Shown here in pieces: positions 34,321 through 46,405 of a stretch of DNA of 64,000 nucleotides. The DNA comes from Paragonimus skrjabini miyazakii (Eukaryota > Platyhelminthes > Trematoda > Plagiorchiida > Troglotrematidae): positions 250,437 through 314,436 of the forward strand of contig JTDE01000217.1 of NCBI GenBank assembly GCA_014338405.1, given 5' to 3'. The notes under the pieces are model-generated. The model was not told the DNA's origin. It ran no database searches and was given only the letters and a program-made list of their open reading frames with translations. Each line of letters opens with the position of its first letter. The stretch's first letter is position 1. A program made the translations under genes and the position numbers.

Positions 34321-34968
34321 AAAATTAAATTTCCAATTGGCTACACATACGAGACACAGGAAGCTTCGCGTCTGACAGTGGCAAACGAGTACGGCGGATT
34401 TTCTAGCTGAAATGCGGTACAACCAAACAAATGTCTCATGATGATGAGCGTTATTGAGGTATTTATAACAAACACTAAGAAATGCCTAGCAATGAAATTG
34501 AATCAAAATTCAGCTAGTCTTAGCAGAAATGTTTGATTCCGAATGCTATAGACCAATACTACTACTCGCCACCCCCACACCCCAATAGGTTCATACAGAT
34601 TGCCCTCGCAAAAACACTGAACAAGGGATGACTTAAATGTGAGACTTTTTCAAACCGTACATCCTTCTCTTTCATCAGTCGTTTATGGTCGCTTCACATC
34701 ATGCAACCCACGAACTGACCTCAAACGTTGAAACAAAGGTGGACATTTGACAGTTAATGAGTGAAGAATAGCATGTGATTATGATAGACGGCTACCAAGA
34801 AATACACTCAGTTGCATGCAGACATCGTAATACTCTTACCTGAAATGTAGTAGATTTTAAGATGCACACACCTTGATGTAGAACAGCTAAGCTCACATAT
34901 AAAGGTTTCCTTAACCACGAGTCAAATTTGACCTTGGCTTTCGCATTCAAGTACACTGTTCAGACAGC
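34321..34968. other. Intron sequence, nothing recognised
   Basis: No feature seen between the ribozyme SINE and the LINE copy at 34969. Confidence 0.5.
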
Positions 34969-36151
34969 ATCATCATCATCATAACAGCCATGAGCCTGAC
35001 CAAAAGGTACTGTGGCTCGGGCCGCCGCTCGTCTCAACAGTGACGTGGAATATCCTGGAAGAAAACGTTACGAAGAAGGTTGAAAATTATTAAAACAAGA
35101 CTAAGCGGAAGAACTAGAAATGGTATGGATACAGGTAAGCCACTGACTGCGACACACCGCCATTTCGGATAGCGTATCTAACCAGCAGTTTGAGTGATCA
35201 CGGGGACCCCATCCAGGCAGACGACACCTACTCACTTTGCTCAATGGAGCAGTCAGGGTCTTCATATTTTGTGACCACGTTGTTGCTTGACCACCACGTG
35301 GTTTGACCCAACAGTTGCTGGCCTCAACATATAATGTCCGGTACGGTAAACGATCAGATGACATACGGAGTACGTGACCCAACCATCGCAATCTGTGTAC
35401 CGTGATTAACTGACCAACTGATCGCGCATCCCGAGCGTTCCGGAATACGCGCNNNNNNNNNNNNNNNNNNNNNNNNNNNNNNNNNNNNNNNNNNNNNNNN
35501 NNNNNNNNNNNNNNNNNNNNNNNNNNNNNNNNNNNNNNNNNNNNNNNNNNNNNNNNNNNNNNNNNNNNNNNNNNNNNNNNNNNNNNNNNNNNNNNNNNNN
35601 NNNNNNNNNNNNNNNNNNNNNNNNNNNNNNNNNNNNNNNNNNNNNNNNNNNNNNNNNNNNNNNNNNNCAGCAATATTACAGGCTGACGAGATAGTGCTAC
35701 CCAAATGTGTGAAACTGTCCACAGTCTCAAGCGGATTACCTGCAATGAAGAAAGTAGGAGTTGAAGTGCCCAAGTCTTGAAGCAACACTTTGCACTTTGA
35801 AAGTGCAAAGTGCATTCCATACAAACCAGCTCGGTCGGTCAACCTGTCCAGCATGGTCTGCATATTTTCGGCAGAAGAGCTAAGTAAGACAATGTCGTCC
35901 GCGTACTCCAAATCGGTCAATCTAGCGCCAAGAAGAAGCTCAACACCAAGCCCACTGGACACCTGAAGCGCACCCTCCAGAATGTCGTCCATGGCAAAAT
36001 TGAACAGGAAGGGAGAAATCGGACACCCTTGACGAACACCACTAGAAGTGATGAACGCTCGAGACAGTTGTCCATAAACTCTCACTATGCTTGCAGAGTG
36101 AGCATAGAATGATCTCAATAGATTCACGTATTTTTCTGGTACTCCCTTGCG
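34969..36151 (-). mobile_element. RTE-family LINE, 5'-truncated copy 2
   Basis: Nearly identical to 19707-20925 over its length and ending in the same ATG/TGA-type tail (CATCATCATCATCATAA, +). It is truncated at about 36151, just after the KYVNLLRS codons. Outside the gap the RT frame is open, with EYADDIVLLS and GVRQGCPISPFLFNF intact, so this insertion is younger or less damaged than copy 1. A 215-N gap (35453-35667) removes the region matching 20194-20449. Confidence 0.9.
35453..35667. other. Assembly gap of 215 N inside the LINE
   Basis: The matching stretch in copy 1 is 256 bases (20194-20449), so the estimated gap is either about 41 bases too small or hides a small deletion. Its position in a high-copy LINE suggests a repeat-induced break. 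Confidence 0.97.
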
Positions 36152-36369
36152 GTTCAGTCAGCACCCTCCCAAGAGAATAACCAGTTACGAGTTTCGCCTT
36201 GAAAATGTAGAACTGTGGTTACTGCCCAAGTTATGCTGACGTAATCCCCGACCACACATCACTAGTCGGTATATTATTGAGTAACCTGGCAAATTTGACA
36301 TACTAGGTAAGACCAACTGTGAAAAATTACGATTCCAGCTGGGTTCGGATCAGCAACAGTAAAAGCTAG

Positions 36370-36545
36370 ATGGTTTGGTGGATTCTATACGACAGTAGGT
36401 AAATGATTCCAAACGTGAAATTTCCAATCTTCCGGCAAAGCTTCGCAACTCAATTGGTAGTGCGTTTACCACGTCTGAGCATGCTGATCTTGTATCTGTT
36501 TCGAATCTAACAGGAGTGCAGATTTTCCTCAATTAGAGCTCTTTC
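36370..36545 (+). repeat. tRNA-derived SINE-like repeat B, copy 2
   Basis: AACTCAATTGGTAGTGCG (from about 36449) is a good D-arm/A box and CTGTTTCGAATCTAAC (about 36497-36512) a good T-arm/B box, separated by an anticodon-arm-sized stretch. The acceptor stems do not pair well, so it is a SINE head or tRNA relic. The flanks match the repeat at 33890-34060. Confidence 0.5.
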
Positions 36546-36714
36546 GAATTAATGCGTTGCTCATCGAGTTCAACAAACTGTGATTTGATCTTGATCGCGA
36601 GTCATAAACCGGAGTTCATAGGATAGTCACAGTGTCTCCTGTCAATACCATCGAGTAACCTAAGCATTACTCAAAAACGTGCGTGGGTGCGCGATTGAGT
36701 GCGACAATGCAGCC

Positions 36715-36905
36715 ATGTCCAACGTGAGATGAGTGGTGGTTGACAGGCGTAACTCAAGAGGACGCGGACCAGCGTTCAAACCCCGCCCGCAGCAAGGAGA
36801 TGTATCGGCGGCGGGCCCGAAGTACAGTGAAACTTGATTCCAGCATTTCTGCATAAAAGGGAAGGTGGCCGGAAGGTTTGTCTGAGTGCGAAACCCATTA
36901 AACGT
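36715..36905 (+). repeat. SINE related to the hammerhead unit, decayed ribozyme
   Basis: A possible A box (TGGTTGACAGG, about 36737) and B box (AGCGTTCAAACCCC, 36771-36784) precede a segment where the hammerhead should be; only GTGAAACTTGATTCCAGC recalls its 3' half. The tail GGTGGCCGGAAGGTTTGTCT matches the tail of the SINE at 34140. GC content is higher than around it. Confidence 0.45.
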
Positions 36906-37853
36906 CCTATTGCTTATACGTTGTCTGCCATATCTGATCCATTTGCACTCTTTGAACTAGCACTCATCGTTCCCACAGTTGTATGGCAACTACGCATCAA
37001 TGTGAACTGCCGATTTACTTACCCAGACGACGAAGTGGGCCTGACACAACCAACACTTCATACAATTAAAGCAAAATCAATCCAGATTTCAAAGTAACCT
37101 ATAGCGATGAATGACCTTTAGTGGGGTGAACCAGATAAGAATCAAAGCAGTTGAAATTCAAATGAATGCGGAATTTCGTCGGTTGTAAGGCATATTCTGG
37201 AAAGCGTGGATCACATCCGTGTTTACTGAAGGTACTCACCTTAGCAATACACGAATGATTAGGAAAGCAAAACCAAGTTGAGAAAAAGACTATTTGGTCC
37301 TGACCTGCCCTGAGACTAACGACGGTAAGTAGTGTACCCAGACAGATCAAAAAATAGCGTGAGGAAATCGAGTGACTCCCCTTAACAGGAGAGTAGTACA
37401 CATTTTGAAACAACGGATCCTGAGGAGACAGGAAACCAACATCAACTGATCGAATTCGGGGAAAATTTTGCTGAGAAGCATGTCGATGATTTGTAATGTA
37501 CCGTACATATGAACGGATTAGTGCCCAATTTGTATCAAGTTAATCAGCAGCAGACAGAGCGGTTAGAAAATCATTGAAGACGTTACATTTCCGAAGATCT
37601 TTCTGTTCACTGAATGTCAGCATGTACATCAGATTTGAAGCTTCCAGCGTAGTCCGTGAATTTCAAAGTCTAATGAATCAGTTGTGAATTAGGTCAAGGT
37701 GGACACCGTCAACACTGCATGATCTGAATGGAGGCCAAATAGCTTCACTGCTATCAATAGTTTGCTACCAAATAATAATCAATGTTTAATAATGAAACCA
37801 TTTCATCGCGCGTAAAATACATTTGACATGACAAGTCATTGTTTCAATTGCAG
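36906..37853. other. Intron sequence, nothing recognised
   Basis: End of the intron before PLAT exon e. A pyrimidine-rich tract with a CAG lies directly before 37854. Confidence 0.5.
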
Positions 37854-37909
37854 ATGGCTATTGGGTGAAAGAGCTGGACAAATCCACGAAGTCCATTTAC
37901 AAGTTGCAG
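37854..37909 (+). CDS. PLAT/LH2 repeat protein, exon e
   Basis: A 56 bp exon between TTTCAATTGCAG and GTTAGT. Entered in phase 2 it reads WLLGERAGQIHEVHLQVA, where 'W L' directly after YYFHANT reproduces the conserved 'y.F.c..Wl' end of a PLAT domain. It leaves in phase 1. In its own reading frame it is too short to be noticed; the phase match and the domain ending support it. Confidence 0.75.
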
Positions 37910-38718
37910 GTTAGTAAACTTATAAAGTATGCGCCTTATACTGTCGTACACATATGCTGACGTTCGTGTGATTTGGTGTCATTTGATAAGCCTTACTAAG
38001 ATACGCAAAAAAGCAAATACACCCCCACCCAAAGTATCCCAAAACATTGTTTTAAAGGTAATGATTACTAAGAACAAACACCTGAGGTTGTGAACCCAAA
38101 TAAATTTGATTCGTTCCCCAATCTGGGAGTACAGTATGCTGGTGACCTATGCACTCGATGCATAACAGTAGGAAGGCTTGTTCTGCTCACTTTGATGCAT
38201 CCATCCAGCATATTTGTCTTTATTCCTCGTTCAATCGAACAGGTTGTGAAGTATTATTTGGCGTCACCCCAAACGTTACGAGCATAGAGCGTTAATCACA
38301 GCTCCTATCACAGATGCTAACGTACGACTGATCAGGGGGTTGAAGGCAAGAGTAACGGCAATCTCATCCATGCCACACAGTCGATAGACCAAGAGGAAGT
38401 CAATCAGTTGATCAACCGATTCTGCTAAGACCAAACGTGGATATGCAACAAAACGATGGACAGCTTTCTAGGCATCAGCACAGCTGAAACTAAACGAATG
38501 AACCAATAAAAATAGCCATATTCAATCCACTTTCATAAGGCATTATGCGTAATAATCATAATACAAGGAATACTTCCGTTGAATTCTAATCCAAGCAACT
38601 GGTGAATTGGAGATTACACTTAGTATAAGCTGATCGCGATCAACGGTATATAGGTCCGAAACTGCAGTTTAACTAACCCGACACTCATTACAATTCCCTT
38701 TTTAATTGCTGCCACAAG

Positions 38719-38817
38719 AAATCCGCCCTGCTGTCAATGAGGGACACGTCGACCCGGAGCACAGCCCACATGAGGAAGAGGATGACGAGGATTTGGTCAA
38801 TCTTATCTATGAGGACG
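38719..38817 (+). CDS. PLAT/LH2 repeat protein, exon f (acidic)
   Basis: Enters in phase 1 after CCACAAG and leaves in phase 1 at GTAAGT (38818). The product is strongly acidic (HEEEDDEDLVNLIYED) and follows the second PLAT domain, as a spacer or tail. The acceptor's pyrimidine tract is moderate. Splice phase agrees on both sides. Confidence 0.6.
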
Positions 38818-38906
38818 GTAAGTTTACCATGTAATATGTAAGATGCTCCATAAGATAAAGCAATTTTTACCACCAGTCATTCAATGAAACTAACAGTTTG
38901 GGGCAG

Positions 38907-39127
38907 GTAAACTGATGCCATTGCAATCAAATTCTAAACACACTGTCTGCTCCAATCCAGAGAGTAGAATACGAGCATCGACAGTGACAAAACAGTTGTC
39001 CGCAACCGTTGTGAACAAGACAGGCATTTGGAACGAGACTACCCGGAATGGTACAACTTTGCAACCCCACATTATTACTGAAATACCTACAGTTCGCGGC
39101 AACCTTTATAACTGTTGTGAATGTTAA
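38907..39127 (+). CDS. PLAT/LH2 repeat protein, probable last exon
   Basis: A CAG at 38904-38906 allows a phase-1 exon that stays open for 73 codons to TAA at 39125-39127. The product is Ser/Thr/Asn-rich with several N-glycosylation-type sequons (VNKTG, WNETT, RNGTT) and ends in NCCEC. I recognise no domain. The intron before it would be only 89 bp. No AATAAA was seen close downstream. It may instead be a chance open stretch, with the true last exon elsewhere. Confidence 0.4.
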
Positions 39128-42100
39128 TTTGCTTAAGACTAGCCGGCAAATAGTGCCTCTATGTTCACAAGAACTGTCAGATTCAACGATGGAATGAAAG
39201 TCGATTCGGTCCAACGGTGGTTACTGGGCAAACACACCGCGTATAAGACGCATATAGTTCATTCAATAGCAGTAAGTCCTTAATGTTGTGACTCTCCACT
39301 AGCTGTTCAATCCGGTCCGGAGAGCAACTTTTCGTCATGAAGGCACTTGACCACTCCTCCATCCGGTTGTTCGTAGTTAGAACGCATCACTTTTTTTAAA
39401 AATGCACCAATATATCTTCCACAGTTGGCAATTCCCAAGTTTGGTAATCAAACGACATCAAGGAGCACTTCTGTTCACCAAATGTCAAAAGTGGCGATTA
39501 GGACTAATCAAATGAGACGACTTTTAACCCATGCAAGAATTTTCGTAGGTTCCTCACTTGAACAATCAACTCGTAAACCTTGCAGTCATCTCTTGATGCG
39601 CATTCTTTGATTAGCGAATCTCCACAGTTAACCAACAATTCAAGAACTTAAAAACGTGAAGATGTTTCATAATATACGAACATCGATGTTTCCAACAGAT
39701 TATCGGTTGTTTCCCAGTATTCAATTCGTCTGAAAAGCTGTCGATCACAGCGTTAATCCCTCGACCGTTTACTCTCTTTCCAGCACACCAGATAATCACT
39801 GCAATTATGAACAAAGCCGAACAGAACCTGGCCATATATGAACAGTGGAGTAAGTAACACGAATAACTATAAATGACAAAAGACTAACAAAGCTACAAAG
39901 AAAAGATCTTTTATATTCATGAACCGGTCGACAATGATCACCATTCAAGTAAGGCGTTAACTAGCAGGCTAGAATGCAGTCCATCTGAATGAATACCTTG
40001 AAATGGTAACACTAAGAATAACGGAAACCCATCGTTGGCCATTCAACAGTAAACCTGTTAACAGAAACTGCGAACAAACAACCCCGCGAGGTTGGCTGCC
40101 TCCATTTCAAAAATTCGTAAACTTAGTGCAATACCACTGTAGGTGTAAAAATGAAACCTATTCAAGAAAACCTTCATATCGCATACGTGTAAGTGGCGGT
40201 TTCTAGTACGTCTACTGATGCCAGTTAAATGATACTGAAACGTAAAACCAGAAGAGATTATCACGACAAGCCTAACTGGAAGCTGTCGGGGAGTTAGCAC
40301 AACCTTTCAGTTTGACTTTTCTCTAACCAGCCTATTACATTTCCACATAGCAGACGTTGTCTTGCGACTATTGGCTCTGCAAGACTGAGTTCACTAAACA
40401 TTTCGGTTTCCAACGTTTTCCCGATTGACCAGAGTTTAGGCACACTAACATCATTGCTATTCTCGTGCTAAAATACTTGCGCCTTCTAGTTTGCGCAGCA
40501 CTTGCCTTTGACAGTGGATGCGTATGGGCAATTCATTAGTGACAACGCCACCAAGCATCATGTACCATCCGGTAAGCAAGCCAACTCGCAACGAAGCCCT
40601 ACCTCTTCAGAATTTTGAGGTCAGTTGCTGACGTCATTTTGACAGATTATTTACAAAGAAGAAAAGTCAGTTGTGTCACTTTCTACAATTCACTTCTTCC
40701 AGCCATGTTGGTGGAACAGTCGAACAACTCCGCTTCATACTTACGATTAGACTGTATCAGAGCAGTACTGTCACCCTGAAAAAGATGGTAAAATGTGAGA
40801 ATCAGGCTACCTGGGGCATCAGTTCCCACCTGCTTCAAGATGAACAGTATAGTATTTAGACCACTGTCAACTCCCATTTAGCAAACGAAATCAGGAGCGC
40901 ACCCTGATCTGTGTCCAAAAAGACACTAAAGCAAGCCAAACATATTACAGAGTCAAGAGGGGCATCTCAGTAACTTGAAAATTCTGTTCCCAAACTGCCC
41001 CAGTCCATGAAACCCACTGCAACCATACCTAGTACAACGATGTACCACTGACAACTGAATATGCATACCCAGCGACTTTGCGATAACAAGTGAACGCCAA
41101 CATTAGTTCCCACGAGATACAATGCGAGTGACTCTCCTAATCATGAATAAACAAAGACCGTTACTAAGCAACCAGCCGCTCACACATGGTAGTCCCCGAG
41201 TCAGCCGTAAGCACGCGCCAAAATGCGAGGATTACTTTAACGGACCACAGCAGCACGAGGAAATCAGCACGCACACACTTTATGGTAAGATTATAAACAT
41301 GTCCCAAAAGTGTGCAAATAACAGTTATAGTACGTTCGAGTGTCCGTTTTTCGCGTGCAACTAACCGAGATCACGCGCCATCATAACGATAGAAAGCTAG
41401 TTGATACACATTTGTTCTGAGCGTGAATGAGAACAGCTGTCAAAACCATTACGGCAGAACCATAAGACCAGCTCGCAGACATACAGTAATTCCTTATCCG
41501 AGCACGTAGGAACATGAAGCGTAGGTCAAAATACGCACTGAGATCATTATTTAACGTCCACATGGCGGAAATTTGTCGCTGCACCCACGAACCCATATCC
41601 CAAGAGATGGACAGTAATTCCGGTATCAACATACAGCAGCCAAGACAGATCGGTTGGAGTTGCAGACTGGACACGCAAAACTGAAGGCAGCCTTCGTATT
41701 CTTAGACTTCTCAGCCAGTTTAGTTCAAAGGGAAGCTGTTGAGAGGAGCAACATCCAGTAAAAAGACGAAGCCTTTAAAATAAACGAACTGAAACATACG
41801 GGAGATAGCTAAGTTAGTTCTGAGAACGATTACCAACTGTATTAAAACTGGATTTTCCGGACTTTAAACCATTTGTTCCGCCATTGTTCAAGACGAGCCA
41901 TGTAAAATATACTGCAACAGCTGTCTCACTGGCAACATATTCGAAGTCACCTCCGAGTAACAGTTAGTGCCAGAAAGCCACGCTCGCGTTTGGAAATCAA
42001 CGACGAAGCGACATCACTCCCACGCGAACGTCACACGAGCCTCCCGAAGCCATACAGTGTAGCTTCAATGGTTACTATCTACCCACTTGTGAACCCTCGT

Positions 42101-44732
42101 GGTTTTATACCGCACCAACCACCCCGATAGTTTCACTGCACACATTTGAGTCTCGCTATCCATGCCTCTTGTATTTCAGTGAGTTGGTAGATACTCGGAG
42201 CTTCGTTGATATGCATGTCGAACTTGATGAAATAATGCCGAATTGAGTGGGAGTATGATTTAATGAAAACTCCGGATTAAGCGAAGATTCTGTAAGTCAA
42301 CACTCAGGAGCTCCATCTGAGTGAATGTAAATCTGGCCAATACGCAAATGCGAAAGTGCAACGAGCCATGCTTTATGTTTGGTCCGCCCAGGCTAAGCGG
42401 TGCTGAATGTCCCTGTTGACTTTTTATTTAACCATGTGCAAGTACATGCACAGCTAATGACAGCGTATCGTGCATGTCCCTGTACGACAATCAACGTGAA
42501 TGATTTTGTGCATTTTTCTTTACAGAAAATCATTGACCAAGACTTTTAGGTGGACGAAGAACAATACCTTTATTCTGAGCACCCCGAAGAGTGGAAATTC
42601 GGAAGTCAGCGTTTGAATAAGTTGACCGAAAGCCCAGACACAAAATCACTTTCGTGGCAGCTTACAGAGCTCGCTCGCTTTTCTCAAACTGTCATCCTTT
42701 TGCATTTTATATTTTGTAGTCAACGATGATCAAGCAGTATTATCTAACCTCACAATCCTAGCCAAATTGCGAGTACCTACATCTTTCGTTATATTGCTCC
42801 AACCCTATCAAACAAACACATCAGTAACGAGTTTATTTTTCACGTTCCTTTTCGTTTACCCTACGCCCGCTCAAAAGATGTGTTGTTGCTTTTGTGGACA
42901 AAATATACGCATTTACCTGTCGTTACGCGTCTCACAAAACAAATCTAAATGGGACTGACTTATCGAACAGATACTTCATCAAGAATACATAGTTGATGAC
43001 TCGCGTCTTTAACAACAAACTTCAGACAACTGTTGAACGTATCATTACAAATCAGTGATGAGAAACAAGCATTCTTAACGCTTTGTTGCATAAAAATGGA
43101 ACATCCATTTAAAAGTGAGGACAGCTTTCTGTCGATTGTTCACGAGAAAAGTTTCCAAACAGCTCATTCGCTAGTCGCATCCACAATAATGTTTAACTAA
43201 CTGATATGAAGAAAGTTCCATACCAGAATTAGCGGCGTGGACAGTACGGAGAGTGATCCAACACAGTAAATTGGTGGATATCACTATAAAGAAACATTCG
43301 GAATACCCCTTGTCTGAATTCGAGTAGGAACAATCGCATCGTCGGGTGGACGTTTTTTGTTACGATGGCACACCGCATTCAGTACCCCCAAATTTACGTA
43401 AACCAAGCTAGGATAATCAAAAGATCATGCAAGTGTGAGTACGGAAGTCGATGAAACTTCACGAATTCGAAGGTATAACTGGCCGAGTAACATCTAGGAA
43501 GATTCCTCAGAGCCGCTTCTGCACAAGTTACTACACATTAAGTTTGAACTGTGAAGACGCTTAAACCGGAAGTTTTCTTGATCAATCGTTCATTCATATG
43601 ATCGGGAAGAGATAGGGAGCCTTGTTGACTATAAACGTTCGATAAACGTGTGAAACTAGTCAGACATAAAATGAGTCAAACTTGAATTCCTGATGGCGTA
43701 GAAGCGTGCTGTTTCTCGCCGTCAATTAGTCCATGACGGGTAAAATAATCAAATAAGCAAGGCGGTAGATCCCCGGTGCGCTTCTAAAAAAACGGATAGG
43801 CGTTTAGTCGAGTACCTTGTATGCTAAACGAGCGCTTACGGCAGCAGACACCACTTAACAAAAACTATTTATGGTCGGATAAAGCCACAATATGGGCGCG
43901 AAATATAGAAACTCCAACAATCGAGCAGTCAAGCGTCGCCCTGTGACTGACCACAACGACCGTGAGCAGAATGTAATTTGAATACGCACGCCAAGGATCT
44001 TAGCCCTGGTTCATGAGACAAAAACCACCACTGGCGTTGGTAGTGGAAAACCATGCACGGATATCTGAGTGCGGAACAAACTCCTAATCGAATAATGATA
44101 AGTAAGATAAGGATTATGACAACCATTGTCTGCAACTGAGGAACTTTCTGAAGGTTAAGTATCTTATATTGTCGTTTTCCGTAATAAGGAACTCCTGGCG
44201 CAAAACGGTTCCACAAACACAACCTGCCAAGTTGGGGACATTATAATCGCTCAGACTGTTTGTTAAAGATGATATCTGACATGGAAAGTTACAGTAGTCA
44301 GTACTATACTTGCATTCACGCCACTAGCGGCTCAATAAAAAAGCCGCCTTCGATCACTTTAGAAAATGCTTGTTTAGAATATTCAACACTATTACAGTGA
44401 GCGACGGCCAGGATTATATTACCATCTGGTTGATCTTGTGTAGAGTGAAAGCGGATAATACAAGTATCTACGGACAACCAAGTAGAACGTCAAAGCAGAT
44501 ACCTAGATGGTAAGTTACACTGAGTAAGTCACACCAGATCGGAAACTCAACTTCTTTAGTTCCGTGTGATCGGCATAGACTAAACAACCTAGGATATCAA
44601 CACTTGATAACATACAGTTCATCTGTGGCAAAACAAGACCAACAAAAAAGTTATGGACGATGCGTGCACAGATAAAACATTATCTAAACTTAGATGCAAA
44701 CAAGGTTAACTAAAGAGCACTCATCCGCTCGG
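39128..44732. other. Region between the two convergent genes, no gene supported
   Basis: No recognisable gene. GC content rises in 40900-42100. Open frames at 41122-41364 (+) and 41381-41674 (-) have no motif. One peptide on + near 41690, AFVFLDFSASL, resembles the LINE RT motif 'vvFLDf.aAFD' but nothing around it supports an element. Confidence 0.45.
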
Positions 44733-45125
44733 CCATGAGCCATATCAATAGGTACGATGGTTCAAGCTACCGCAAGTGCTGTGGAATAACCGAAAAAACT
44801 TTTTTTTTAAAAAAGGTTAAGTAGGACTAGAAACAGTAATGCATATTGCTGATTACAATACGATGCCACCGGTGAACTGCGCGATTGCGAACACCCTAAC
44901 CGAGTTGGCAACACCTATTCACTTTAACTAAAGGAACGGTCAGAGCTTTCATGTTTCGCAACCAGCAGGTGATTCTACCCAACTGCGGATGGTGTCAGTA
45001 AATAAGTCAATGCGAAAACCGCTCACCTGATATGCGGGGTACGCGACGCAAACAGCACAGGCTGTGCAACCGACCAACTGACAAACAGAGCGCGTAACCC
45101 GAACATTCTGAATTACGGAACAGCA
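44733..45125 (-). mobile_element. RTE-family LINE, old 3' fragment
   Basis: By eye it follows the 3' end of the LINE at 19707: CATGAGCC...AGGTAC...GGCTC-like start, GACTAGAAA.GG.ATG, GGTCAGAGCTTTCATGTTTCG versus GGTCAGGGTCTTCATATTTCG, and CGAACATTCTGAATTACG versus CGAGCGTTCCGGAATACG. Heavily diverged, with an A/T-rich insertion near 44800. Confidence 0.55.
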
Positions 45126-45130
45126 CCAAA

Positions 45131-45136
45131 TTTATT
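45131..45136 (-). other. Possible poly(A) signal for SF1
   Basis: AATAAA on the - strand, 574 bases past the SF1 stop. It is the first canonical hexamer I saw downstream; the position is plausible but unproven. Confidence 0.2.
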
Positions 45137-45709
45137 CGACGATGTGATTGCTAATGATTCATTGTCAGGCGTTAATAAGTCAACAGGAGGATCCGACTGA
45201 CGCGTCAGTTAACAGATTACATTTACGTACAGTTTCTCAGACAACCTAATATAACGGCGTATCACAAGCAGTGGTCTGCACCTGTTAGTTAATCGTACTC
45301 CATCCACTTTTCATCTCGTTCCCTTGGCAGAAGTTTTCTCTGAAATATCTGTTAACAATCAGTGACAAGCAAATCGAGCCACAGTACCATCCGATCAGGC
45401 TTGGGGGTGTTTGTGGATAAATACTGTTCACTGTGTATAGAAACAATATTAAAACAGTCAGGCCGGAACTATATGAATAAGGAAGCATTACACACGTGTT
45501 CCACAGGCGCCTTCGTGACGCAGCGATTTTTAGACACTATATTCAGCAGTGCAACAGACCGGTAAAACGGGCTACACGAACACAAAAATAAGAGTGAAAA
45601 CAGGACAACATGATGGTTTCTGTACACAACTTACAATGCATGGAACAGAAAGGGAAAAAACAATCATGATACAGCACTCGTAGTAAGCAGCATTTCCATG
45701 TGGTTAATA

Positions 45710-45819
45710 TTATACGCCCGGTGGGGGTGGAGGTGGGGGATTTGGGACTGGCTGGGGGTATACACCACCCCAATAATTACCGGGCATGGGAGCATACGGA
45801 CAGGGAACCATACCGGGAC
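45710..45819 (-). CDS. SF1: Splicing factor 1, exon 9 (last)
   Basis: Acceptor TTTCAG precedes 45819; entering in phase 1 it encodes 35 residues rich in Pro, Gly and Tyr (MVPCPYAPMPGNYWGG, then PNPPPPPPPGV) and stops at TAA, complement of 45710-45712. A proline-rich tail is usual in SF1. It closes a 1584 bp coding sequence whose phases agree across all nine exons. Confidence 0.82.
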
Positions 45820-46405
45820 CTGAAACGGAAAATTTGGCGGGAAATCAGCTGGTATATAGAAAAGCATAGTAAGTGGTCTAGAAGTGAATACTGCCACCTC
45901 ACAGACAACTTTAGTGAACGATGTATCGTGAAAAGGAATCTAATTGTATCCCACCAACTGAGCTTGCGGATTTGGAGCTTTTAATTGTGGAAAAAGACTC
46001 GAGTTAAACTGCTTTGGTGTTCCTAATTGTAAGAACAGCTGAGAATTCCTGAGATCAGAGCTTTGGGTTATACGATACGATTACACTCGCAGAACTGTGG
46101 ATAAGATAGTTCTACAAGGGATGGACGCTTTTAAACTGCTTCAATCCAGTTCCTTGAAGCAGTCAAAATTAAAACTATAAATCTCTTTCATCACTAATCT
46201 ATACAGAACAACTCAGAAACGGACGGGCAACCTAAGAACGGAGTTTCATTTTATCAAATGAATAAGTGATAAGCTTGAACACGACGGATACTGTCAAACA
46301 GTTGTACTCAGATTTTGACGTAGTAGCGACAGTGATGTCAGTATGATAATTTAAAAAAAACTCCAAATTAACGAAAACCATATACAACAAAAAAATGCTG
46401 CTTAC

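Noticed and set aside
41685..41760. FLDFSASL-like peptide resembling a LINE RT motif
   Set aside because: A single short motif; neither upstream nor downstream RT blocks could be found.
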